A stretch of DNA of 64,000 nucleotides, from assembly GCA_026120185.1 (NCBI GenBank), contig JANUWF010001060.1, positions 1,316,001 through 1,380,000 of the forward strand. The letters are read 5' to 3'. Under the pieces are notes generated by a model. That model was not told the origin of the DNA and made no database searches. It saw nothing but the letters and a program-made list of their open reading frames with translations. Position 1 is the first letter of the stretch. Each line of letters begins with the position of its first letter. Position numbers and translations under genes: made by a program. This document shows positions 13,528 to 24,131 of the stretch, piece by piece. The stretch is from Voacanga thouarsii (Eukaryota; Streptophyta; Magnoliopsida; Gentianales; Apocynaceae).

Positions 13528-14329
13528 TTGATTATTTTTATTGTAAACGTCGAAAGGTCTACAATAGGAAATATTACTGATGATGAAGATATGAAAAATT
13601 TGTGGTACTATGCATCCATTGCGGGGAGACAACCAGTTGATTTGCATGTGAAGTATGAGATATTGCAGACTCCGTACAGTTGCTCCCAAGTGTTGAAGTT
13701 CAAGCTAATCCTACGCCAACTCCGTATCTACAAATACCATCATTACCAAGTAGTTCTCTGCCTATGCATCATGATGTGTTTCAGTCGCATTATAACTCCC
13801 TAATTAGATTCAACCAACCCGAAGCACCTTTGATACAAGAATATCCCGAGTATATTCAACCATCCCATACCTAGGCAGTTTTGCCATTATTTATTGATTT
13901 GGGTGTTCCGCAACACATCACTCCAGTTGATGATTGGGTTACTTGAGAGCCCATTTGGGTTGGTACTCCTGAGACGACTGTAGATGGTTTAGGACCTACA
14001 TCGGATGTAAATGGACCTGTTGCTGATAAAAGTCCTGACGAGGATGATGGAAGCGATGATGTTAGAGCTGAAATGGTCGGTCCTTCTGCGATGCCGGGTA
14101 CTTCTGCATTCCCTGATCCTTCTACAATGCCCAATACTTTTGTATTCCCTAGTCATTCTGTAATACATCAGCCTGCTTATGGGGTCAGCGTATCGGAGCG
14201 CTTATACAATCTACTGTATTCTGAGTACCTTGATAGGTTGAATAATTCTCCAGATAGAGAATATGATAATGATGAAATCGCAATAGGTGGTTCTGGAATG
14301 AATTTTTGGTCAGAATCAAATAATGATTT
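13528..14329 (+). pseudogene. MULE (mudrA-like) transposase pseudogene, 5' part
   Basis: A degenerate reading on the plus strand with at least one frameshift near 13675 and stops near 13872 and 13944. It has the low-complexity, Pro/Ser/Asp-rich character seen upstream of the DNA-binding domain in plant MudrA proteins. The identity comes mainly from its partner: removing the Copia element at 14330-24126 and one copy of the 5-bp duplication joins this frame without a shift to a clear MULE transposase reading that starts at 24127. It is broken and cannot make a full protein. Confidence 0.75.
14325..14329. repeat. Target-site duplication GATTT, left copy
   Basis: GATTT directly precedes the first TG of the 5' LTR and is repeated exactly at 24127-24131 after the last CA of the 3' LTR. 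Five base pairs is the normal Copia duplication size. Confidence 0.93.
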
Positions 14330-16365
14330 TGTTGGATTGTATGCCCTCTTAGACTAGGTTTCTGATGTAAAATCGAATTATTTAATAAAAGAATTTATTT
14401 TCAGAAATTGTTTGTGAATTTACTTTTTGTTTGTGCACGATTTTCGTTTGGAACAGACCCATTGTGTTTAAATAAGTGATCCATGTGAATGGTGGTCTTT
14501 CACAGTAAGGTATGGATCACGGGTTATTTAACACATAAACATTTGTTCTTAACCTATTGATGAGATTGGGAACCTCATCATGTTTAGGTTATTATGTTAT
14601 GAATTCCAAATGGGGAATGGCTTACCTTTAGCCAGTGGGTAGTCCACTCACTTCATGACATAAGCGTATTTCGAATACGTAGAACAGGACCTGTAGTAGT
14701 GGTTTCTCAAAGTACTATATGGTAGAAACCTAAACTACTACTGCTACAGCGTGGACTAGTACTCTACGACTTGAGTATGAGTTGGTGGTCTAGCGAAGCT
14801 GGAAGCATATACTTTGATTTGCTGTAGTTGAGGTTCTATCATAGGGCCAATATACTTGAATGTTGGGTATGTGTGACTAGTTAGTTAAGACAGACTTATA
14901 CAAGATAGTTTCTGCACTATATCGCCCCTTGTGGTTGTCCGAATGGTCTAAATTATCCAGAGCCCTGGGAAACATGACTTGGATGTTTGCTTTAAGATAG
15001 CTCCCTTGGAAAGCGAAAACACTCCAGGAAGTCGTGGATCATTGGACTAGAAGCCTAAGGATGGTAGATGTCATTTAGATGGGTGTTAGTACACTTCTTC
15101 CTCTCTAAATGTACGGCGATGTGTAGAGGGGTATTTTAGTCATTTCATCTGTAGGTCGGAGACTTTGCGAATGCAGCATTGTCCTTGGGGTCAATATTTC
15201 CTTATGGTGATATTAGGAAATATTTAAAATGCAAAATACAGCTATTTATATAGCGGGGGTATTTTGGTCATTTTAGCGACCAAGGCGATGTGTCTTTTGG
15301 TCCCGGGATAGCCCGTAAGTCCTAACTATTTTTGGGTTGAATTGGTCTCGGTTGAAGAGGATTTTATTTTATTTTGTTTTATTTTATTTTATTCGGAAGT
15401 CTAATTTATTATTGGATCGGAATAAAATAAATAAATAAAATAGGAGTTGAGAGAAATTAATTATCTAGTTTATTTGGTTAATTAATTATTCGGGGCCTAG
15501 GTCTAGTATGAATAATTAAGAAATTAACATAGGCTTAAACTAGGGGAAATAATTAATGTTTAATTATTTATTGGGTTATTTATATAGGCCCAAGAAATAA
15601 ATAATTAAAGATTAATTATTATGGTTCATTTGGGCTCATTAATTATTTATTGGGTTACTCATGTAAGCCCAGGAAATAAATAATTAATATTTATTATTTT
15701 GGGCATTTTTGGGTCCAAGAAAAATAATAAATATTTATCTGGTCCAATAGCTTGGACCTTAGGGTTTTTTTCAGATATGGTTAAGAGGAGTTTAAGGTTA
15801 GGCCAAACTGTTTCTCAGGATAACATCCGGGTGTTTTGAAATCCCGGGGAGATGTTTATCAGATATTGAGAGACCTAGTTTAGGCTAAAGATAAACAACT
15901 CTTTGAAAAAGGAAAAAACCCTAATTTTTCCTTTCTCAAGCTACACACTCACGTGACTCTCTCTCTCTGGGAACTCTCGGTTCTTCCCTTCTCCCTTCCT
16001 CTGTGGTTTCTTCTTGTTCTTTGCTAATCAATAGCGAAAGAACTAAGGAGTTTTGAGATCGTTCCTCTTCACCATAGTGTTCACCAACTAGAGGTTAGGC
16101 TGAGAAATATCCCGAGAGCTGGAGAACTAAGCGTTAATGCAAATAAGGCGAAGTCGAAGGCTAGCGGGTGTTCAACCGGAAGCTCCTTCAAGTGTGCAAA
16201 GCGAGGCGATTCCAGTCGTTCAATCCGCTCTTACTCAACCTAGAAGGGTTAAGGAGCGCAAATGTATGATCTTCACGCTTCCGCATGGCCTTTATGGCTC
16301 GCGCTTTAATTTTTCTCCAAATTTTTTTTGCACGGTGCATGCTCCCCTGTTTCTGCGTTCCATCA
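14330..16365 (+). repeat. 5' LTR of the nested Copia element
   Basis: Begins TGTTGG and ends CCATCA. It contains AT-rich hairpin-forming stretches at about 15354-15734 and a small open frame from 16137 that runs past its 3' end. It retains 35 bp at about 14831-14865 that are missing from the 3' LTR. Confidence 0.95.
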
Positions 16366-16368
16366 AAG

Positions 16369-16380
16369 TGGTATCAGAGC
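16369..16380 (+). other. Primer binding site (initiator tRNA-Met type)
   Basis: TGGTATCAGAGC lies three bases after the 5' LTR end. This is the standard plant Copia site complementary to the 3' end of initiator tRNA-Met. Confidence 0.95.
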
Positions 16381-18174
16381 CTGATTTTGATCAATATAGG
16401 GAGCATGGTAGTTAATAAAATGGAGAAGATGATTATGCCTGTGATCCTTCGCTGTTTTAGTATGGGATAAGTGGATTTGTAAGCTTCACAGTGGAAGCAT
16501 AGGCATCTCTGTAATTTTTTGGCTTTTATGTTTTAATCATGTAAACCCAATTTAAATGGGTATAGGCGGTTGTGGTTTAATTTTGGATGAGTCTTTATAA
16601 GTAAAAATGTCCAAAGAAGGCAAGAAAAAATCAAACCAGAGATGAACTGAAGAAAAGAATTCGCGCGGGTGAAAAACGAAGAAGAAGAAGAAGAAAACTG
16701 TTTATAAGCCGCCGAGCCGCCGCCGAGCCGAGCCGAGCCGCAATATCTGTGAGTGGAGCCGTGCTGCTGGAGCTGCGAAGCCGAGCCAATTGCGTGTGAA
16801 TTGAAGCCGAATCAATTTGATGTTGCAATTGAAATTCAATTGGCACGCGGGTAATCGGGCGAGTTCGCGGGTTGGCAGCAGAGGAGAACCGGGCGCGGGC
16901 GCGGGGCACTCGGGCGGGCGAGTCGCGGCTTGGCGGGTTGAGGCAGCGTCTGATCTGGTGCGGCTGGTGCACCGGGGGCGCGGTGGACAGCAGGCCACGC
17001 GGGCGTGGATCCGGTGCGGCGCGGTGCAGTGGACCGCCAGAGTTTTTTCTGCAATTTTTTTATTTTTTTCCCTTTTTCGTTTTGGGTCTCATACCAGGCG
17101 AAGTTAATATTTTTGCAATATTTATATTCTTGGAATATATTTGCATGAAAAATATTAGTAAGGGATTTTAGGATTAAACAAGATCATTAATTAATTAATT
17201 TTAATTCTATTATTTGGGCACTTAGGTTAAAAAATAGAAAAGCATGAAAACGTTTATTGTTTTCTAGCATGCTATTTTTTTTATGTACCTATGTGTGCTT
17301 TTTCTCAAAGACCAAAGTCTTTGGGAACCTTTTGTTTTGGTAAGAAAAAATATTTTTCTTTAAAAACTAAATGGTCATTTTAATTGGTACAAAAATTAAT
17401 CCTTAAATATTTTCTCAAAGGATTTAATCCTTGACATAAAAAATATATTGGATTTAGATATTTTTGTAAATTAAAATGGAGAGCCATTTTGTTTTGTTTT
17501 GGACTAGAAAAATGATTTTGTCAAATAAACTTGAGACCAAAGTCTCTAGAAAGTTTTAATTGAAATTTTTTTTGAAATCATTAAGTTTTAACTTATATAA
17601 AATTAGTCCATGGAGGAAATCTCTCAAAGGATATAAGCCTTGACATAGAGATTTTATTGGATTTAGATATTTTATTTTTGAGTTAAGAAAAACTTAATGG
17701 AAATTTCAAAAGGATATTTTCCAGAAAACCTTTATTTTAAAAGACTAAGTGGGAGAGGGGTTCCAACGGCCCCACGGCTTCCATCACGGTCCTCATTAGA
17801 GATCGTGGATCCCCTCGCGTCACCCTGGGAGTGAACCCGTATAGGATGGGGATACCACAAGGATCTAGATCTAATGGAAGGATGTAATTAATAACCCGGG
17901 GCACGTACTATGATCGGCCAGCCCACGTTGGAGGTTATAGTGCGAGGTATGTCCATAGGAAATGAGAGGAAACGACCATCCCACGATGGAGTTATTCTCT
18001 AGACCATTACCTAGAAAGGAAATTAATTTGTGGTGGTTAATACACTTAACTTAGGAAATTGTTAATCTTCCCAATAAGCTATGTCGGTTTTCCTAAGAGC
18101 CAAATTATTTTCGATGCACAAATTTCATTTTGTTTTCACAAACTAATTTCTTTCTTTTATTTTCGATTTTCGAA
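16381..18174 (+). other. Untranslated leader of the nested Copia element, with a GC-rich island
   Basis: This 1.8-kb stretch between the primer site and gag has no recognisable gag reading. Bases about 16690-17040 are strikingly GC-rich (runs of GCCGAGCC and GGGCGCGGGCG), unlike anything else in the window, and show open frames on both strands that match no family I know. Further on, a segment near 17414-17464 recurs in diverged form at 17623-17673. Function unknown. Confidence 0.6.
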
Positions 18175-21100
18175 ATGGTGGGAGGTTCTTTTAGTCCATT
18201 GGCCGTTATTCTCGGGGAGAATAAGTTAACGAGTCCAAACTATGTGGACTGGAAAAGGAACTCTGGACATAATACTCACAGCTGAGGAGTATAAGTATGT
18301 CCTTTACGAAACCTGCCCTGTTATCGGGGAAGGTTCCACCGCTGAAGAGCGAGAGGCTGAAAATGCATGGAAGAAAGCTGATGAAATGGCACGTTCCTAT
18401 ATGTTAGCTTCCATGTCTAATGTGCTCCAGTCAAAACACGAGCACATGGCTTCTGCATATGACATAAGTCAGTCGTTGGCAACTATGTTCGCGGACAAGA
18501 GCCGGCCCGCAAGGCAGGAGGCTCTTCGAACAATTGTAAACACTAAGATGGCTGAGGGAGCATCAGTCCCGAGAGCATATGCTCAAGATGATTGCTACTT
18601 TCGAGGAGGCAGAAATCTTAGGGGCTGTCATTGACCCCGAGAGCCAAGTGGACATGGTTCTCAAATCTCTACCGAGCTCTTTCACTCAGTTCAAGTTAAA
18701 CTATAACATGAACAAGTTGAACATGAATTTGACTGAACTAATGAAGGAGCTCCAGATGGCGGAGAAGGTCATGAAGCCGTAGTCTAAGGCCATGATTGCT
18801 AAGGCCTCTTCTTCAAGAACTGGGCCTAAGCCCAGAAAGTTCAAGAGGAAGAAGGGGAATGCAGCAGCCCAGCCCAAGAACCAGCCCAAGGACAAACCAA
18901 AGGGCAAGTGCTTCAAGTGTGGAAAGAAGGGACACTGGAAAAAAAAGAGTGTCTAGATCTTCAGGCCAAGAAAAACCCCACAGGTAATGTTTACTATCTA
19001 GAGTCCATATCAATGGTAGGATCAACTTCCACTTGGATTGTTGATTCAGGAGCCACTGATCATATCTGTAACTCCTTCAAGGGTTTAGGAAGAAAGAAGA
19101 CTCAAGAAGGGCGAACATGGGCTTCGAGTGGGTAATGGAGCACAAATCTGGGTCCTTGCAGTGGGAGAGCTGGATCTTATTTTTGATTGTAATAAGATAG
19201 TGGTTTTAAAAGACATTTTATATGTATCTGGTTTTCGTCAGAATTTGATTTCAGTTGCAAAACTTATTAATCAAGGATATTCTGTATCTTTCCATTCTGG
19301 TATTTCTATTAGTAGAGATGGAGAAATTTTATGTACTGGGCACATGTATGGAAATTTGTTCTTTTTAAACCCTATTAACAAACAATCAAATAACGCTCAG
19401 TCTGAACCTTTAACTAAGAAGAGAAAGACCAATATCAATGATTCATACCTTTGGCACTTGAGGTTGGGTCATATTAACTCAACCAGAATTCAGAGGCTAA
19501 TCCACGATGGGCCTTTGGGCTCATTGAGATTGGAAAGTTGGCCTCAGTGTGAATCATGCCTGATGGGAAAAATGACCAAAAGGTCTTTTACACCAAAGGC
19601 GGATAGAGCCAAGGAGGTGTTGAGTCTTGTTCACATTGATGTGTGCGGTCCATTGTCTATACCAGCTAGGGGAGGTTTTGAGTAATTCATCACGTTCACG
19701 GATGATTGTACGAGGTATGGTTACATTTACCTGATGAGACGCAAGTCTGACTCTTTTGACAAGTTCAAAGAGTTTAAGGCTGAAGTGGAGCGTCGGACAG
19801 GTAAATTAATCAAAACCTTACGATCGGATCATGGTGGAGAGTACCTCCTAGGTGAATTCAAGGACTACATGGTACATCATGGGATAGTATCCCAACTCTC
19901 TGCGCCGGGAACCCCCCAGCAGAACGGAGTAGCTGAGAGAAGGAACAGGACGTTGATGGAAATGGTCCGAATCATGATGTCTCATGCTACTCTTCCGGTA
20001 TCCTTCTGGGGATATGCCCTGGAAACAGCGTCATATATTCTAAACTTGGTGCCTTCTAAGTCAGTACCTAGGACTCCCTATGAGATGTGGACTGGGCGTA
20101 AGCCAAGTCTGAATCATCTCAGGATTTGGGGGTGTCCGACTTATGTCTCGAACAAAGGAGACAAGTTGGAACCAAGATCGGAATTATGCTATTTTGTTGG
20201 GTATCCAAAAGGGACAAAAGGAGGCTACTTTTATCATCCTAAGGAGCGAGAAGGTACTAGTCGGTACCAATGCTAGATACTTGGAAGATGATCAAAGTAC
20301 TTCCACTAAAGGTTCAACGAGGTTGGAACCGCATGAGAAGTTATCTATGGAATCAACTTCTATCGACCCGATTTTGGAACAAGAAGAGGCACGACCTCAA
20401 GAGCTCAGTACAAATGGAGCCTCGTCGTAGTGGGAGAGTGTCTAGGGTTCCGGATAGATGGACTGGAGAAGCCTTTGAGCTGGTTTCCGACCATCAGGAA
20501 CAAGACCCCGCTAGATACGAGGAGGCTATTGCTGATGCCGATGCAAATCTGTGGCATGAAGTAATGAAAGTCGAGATTGAGTCTATGTACCTCAATCAGG
20601 TTTGGGATCTTGTAGCTTCACCTGAAGGGATAAAACCCATTGGGTGCAAGTGGGTATACAAGAGGAAGAGAGGAGCGGATGAGAAGGTGGAAACCTTCAA
20701 AGCTAGGCTTGTGGCGAAAGGGTATACTCAGAAAGAAGGTATCGACTATGAGGAAACCTTTTCCCCGGTAGCCATGCTTAAATCCATTCGCATCCTCCTT
20801 ACCATCGCCTGTCACTATGATTACGAGATATGGCAAATGGATGCAAAGACGGCATTCTTGAATGGCCATCTTAGCGAAGACATCTATATGTCCCAACCGG
20901 AAGGCTTCATTGCTGAAGGCCAGGAACACATGGTTTGCAAGCTTAAGAAGTCCATTTATAGATTTAAGCAGGCATCAAGAGCATGGAACATTCGTTTTGA
21001 TGAGACTGTAAATTCTTATGGTTTTATTCAAAACGAAGATGAACCATGCGTGTACAGGAAACTTGAAAGCATCAATGTGGTTTTTCTTGTCCTGTATGTG

Positions 21101-22078
21101 GATGACATTCTACTCATTGGAAATGATGTAGGGACATTGTCATCTACAAAGGTTTGGCTGTCTAGTCAATTCAGTATGAAGGACTTGGGAGAAACCAGCT
21201 ACATTCTCGGGATTAGGCTTCTTAGAAATAGGAAGCAGAGAATGTTAGGATTATCCCAAGCGACATATATTGACAAGATGCTGGCCAAGTACAGCATGGA
21301 CTCATGCAAGGGAGCTCTAATCCCTTACAAACATAGGTTGTCATTTTCTTCGAAGGACTGTCCTAAGTCTCAAGAAGAAAAGGACAGAATGAGTAGGATT
21401 CCCTACGCTTCGGCTGTGGGAAGTCTCATGTACGCTATGCTGTGTACTAGGCCAGATATCTGTTTTGCTGTGGGTTTAGTTAGCAGATATCAGTCAAACC
21501 CAGGGGAGGTTCATTGGCAAGCTGTAAAGCATATTCTCAAGTACCTCAAAGGAACGAGAGATTATATGCTGGTTTATAGGGCTGATGATTTGGTTCTTAC
21601 AGGATACACAGACTCAGACTTCCAGGCGGATAAGGATGAGAGAAAATCCACTAGTGGATATGTCTTCACCTTGTCTGGAAGAGCAATTTCATGGAGGAGT
21701 ATCAAGCAATCTTGTATTGCTGACTCAACCATGGAAGCTGAGTATGTGGCAGTTTCGGAGGCGTCCAAGGAAGCAGTCTGGCTCCGGAAGTTTATTTCAG
21801 AACTTGGAGTCGTACCATATATGGATAGGCCGGTTGTGATGTATTGCGATAACACTGGAGTAGTGTCGCAATCTAAGGAGCCTCGGAACCACAAGAAGGG
21901 GAAACACATCGAGAGGAAGTACCACCTGATCCGGGATTTCATCCAGAGACGGAAAGTCGTGGTGGAGCATATTACCTCAGAAAACAATCTAGCAGACCCA
22001 TTCACCAAACCTTTGGCTGAGAGAGTCTTCAAGAGACACTTAGACACCATAGGGGTGGGCACCTATGGACTTACCTAG
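18175..22078 (+). pseudogene. Copia gag-pol polyprotein, broken by frameshifts and stops
   Basis: Gag begins near ATG 18175 and ends with a zinc knuckle (CFKCGKKGHW, near 18910-18940). The protease signature DSGATDHIC follows near 19045. Then come the GAG-pre-integrase domain, the integrase core ([22 protein letters not shown]) and [12 protein letters not shown]. From about 20410 to the TAG at 22078 runs an open reverse transcriptase/RNase H reading with the YVDDIL catalytic motif near 21090 and RNase H landmarks DSDF and ADPFTKPL. Lesions seen: frameshifts near 18258, 18575, 18940 (an eight-A run), 19110, 20245 and 20410; a TAG at 18780-18782; and a TAA at 19683-19685 just before TFTDD. Confidence 0.93.
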
Positions 22079-22086
22079 TCTTAGAG

Positions 22087-22100
22087 TGCAAGTGGGAGAT
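22087..22100 (+). other. Polypurine tract of the nested Copia element
   Basis: The purine-rich GCAAGTGGGAGAT stretch directly precedes the 3' LTR and is the likely plus-strand primer. The older Copia element in this window has nearly the same sequence before its own 3' LTR, which suggests related lineages. Confidence 0.8.
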
Positions 22101-24126
22101 TGTTGGATTGTATGCCCTCTTAGACTAGGTTTCTGATGTAAAATCGAATTATTTAATAAAAGAATTTATTTTCAGAAATTGTTTGTGAATTTACTTTTTG
22201 TTTGTGCACAATTTTCGTTTGGAATAGACCCATTGTGTTTAAATAAGTGATCCATGTGAATGGTGGTCTTTCACAGTTAGGTATGTATCACGGGTTATTT
22301 AATACATAAACATTTGTTCTTAACCTATTGATGAGACTGGGAACCTCATCATGTTTAGGTTATTATGTTATGAATTCCAAATGGGGAATGACTTACCTTT
22401 AGCCAGTGGGTAGTCCACTCACTTCATGACATAAGCGTATTTCGAATACGTAGAACATAACCTGTAGTAGTGGTTTCTCAAAGTACTATATGGTAGAAAC
22501 CTAGACTACTACCGCTACAGCGTGGACTAGTACTCTACGACTTGAGTATGAGTTGGTGGTCTAGCGAAGTTGGAAGCATATACTTTGATTTGCTGTAGTT
22601 GGGTATGTATGACTAGTTAGTTAAGACAGACTTATACAAGATAGTTTCTGCACTATATCGCCCCTTGTGGTTGTCCGAATGGTCTAAATTATCCAGGGCC
22701 CTGGGAAACATGACTTGAATGTTTGCTTTAGGGTAGCTCCCTTGGAAAGCGAAAACACTCCAGGAAGTCGTAGATCATTGGACTAAAAGCTTAAGAATGG
22801 TAGATGTCATTTAGATGGGTGTTAGTACACTTCTTCCTCTCTAAATGTACGACGATGTGTAGAGGGGTATTTTAGTCATTTCACCTGTAGGTCGGAGACT
22901 TTGCGAATGCAGCATTGTCCTTGGGGTCAATATTTCCTTATGGTGATATTAGGAAATATTTAAAATGCAAAATACAGCTATTTATATAGCAGGAGTATTT
23001 TGGTCATTTTAGCAGCCAAGGCGATGTGTCTTTTTGATCCCCGGGATAGCCCGTAAGTCCTAACTATTTTTGGGTTGAATTGGTCTCAGTTGAAGAGGAT
23101 TTTATTTTATTTTGTTTTATTTTATTTTATTCAGGAAGTCTAATTTATTATTGGACTGGAATAAAATAAATAAATAAAATAGGAGTTGAGAGAAATTAAT
23201 TATCTAGTTTATTTGGTTAATTAATTATTCAGGGCCTAGGTCCAGTATGAATAATTAAGAAATTACCCTGGGCTTAAACTAGGGGAAATAATTAATGTTT
23301 AATTATTTATTAGGTTATTTATATAGGCCTAAGAGGTTATTTATATAGGCCTAAGAAATAAATAATTAAAGATTAATTATTATGGTTCATTTGGGCTCAT
23401 TAATTATTTATTGGGTTACTCATGTAGGCTCAGGAAATAAATAATTAATATTTATTATTTTGGGCATTTTTGGGTCCAAGAAAAATAATAAATATTTATC
23501 TGGTCCAATAGCTTGGACCTTAGGATTTTTTTCAGATATGGTTAAGAGGAGTTTAAGGTTAGGCCAAACTGTTTCTCAGGATAACATCCGGGTGTTTTGA
23601 AATCCCGTGGAGATGTTTATCAGAGATTGAGAGACCTAGTTTAGGCTAAAGATAAACAACTCTTTGAAAAAGGAAAAAACCCTAATTTTTCCTTTCCCAA
23701 GCTACACACTCACGTGACTCTCTCTCTCTGGGAACTCTCGGTTCTTCCCTTCTCCCTTCCTCTGTGGTTTCTTCTTGTTCTTTGCTAATCAATAGCGAAA
23801 GAACTAAGGAGTTTTGAGATCGTTCCTCTTCACCATAGTGTTCACCAACTAGAGGTTAGGCTGAGGAATATCCCGAAAGCTGGAGAACTAAGCGTTAATG
23901 CAAACAAGGCGAAGTCGAAGGCTAGCGGGTGTTCAACCGGAAGCTCCTTCAAGTGTGCAAAGCGAGGCGATTCCAGTCGTTCAATCTGCTCTTACTCAAC
24001 CTAGAAGGGTTAAGGAGCGCAAAGGTATGATCTTCACGCTTCCGCATGGCCTTTATGGCTCGCGCTTTAATTTTTCTCCAAATTTTTTTTGCACGGTGCA
24101 TGCTCCCCTGTTTCTGCGTTCCATCA
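22101..24126 (+). repeat. 3' LTR of the nested Copia element
   Basis: It matches 14330-16365 over its whole length, with TG...CA ends. It lacks 35 bp present in the 5' copy; the gap is flanked by short GTTG repeats, as expected for slippage. It has an extra 22-bp tandem copy (23312-23333 and 23334-23355). The small frame at the 3' end (from 23898) is also open here. Confidence 0.95.
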
Positions 24127-24131
24127 GATTT
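24127..24131. repeat. Target-site duplication GATTT, right copy
   Basis: Exact repeat of 14325-14329 directly after the 3' LTR. Confidence 0.93.

Larger units (their letters stand above)
14330..24126 (+). mobile_element. Nearly complete Ty1/Copia LTR retrotransposon nested in a MULE transposase gene
   Basis: The 9.8-kb element has a 2,036-bp 5' LTR, a primer binding site, a 1.8-kb leader, a gag-pol region in the Copia order (gag, protease, integrase, reverse transcriptase, RNase H), a polypurine tract and a 2,026-bp 3' LTR. A perfect GATTT target duplication shows that both ends are original. The LTRs differ by roughly 2-3 percent in the stretches compared by eye, mostly transitions, plus one deletion and one small duplication, so the insertion is fairly recent. 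The coding part carries several frameshifts and two stops; only the reverse transcriptase/RNase H reading is long and open. It is structurally intact but probably not autonomous now. Confidence 0.95.

Noticed and set aside
16631..17171. Several open frames on both strands in the Copia leader
   Set aside because: GC-rich sequence has few stop codons, so overlapping frames on both strands are expected. Their Arg/Pro/Ala-rich translations show no domain.
21574..22062. A 162-codon minus-strand frame inside the Copia reverse transcriptase/RNase H region
   Set aside because: It is the reverse strand of a clear RNase H reading and has no independent similarity.
14330..24126. A novel gene system within the 9.8-kb insertion
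   Set aside because: LTRs, primer site, gag-pol order, polypurine tract and target duplication fully explain it as a Copia retrotransposon.
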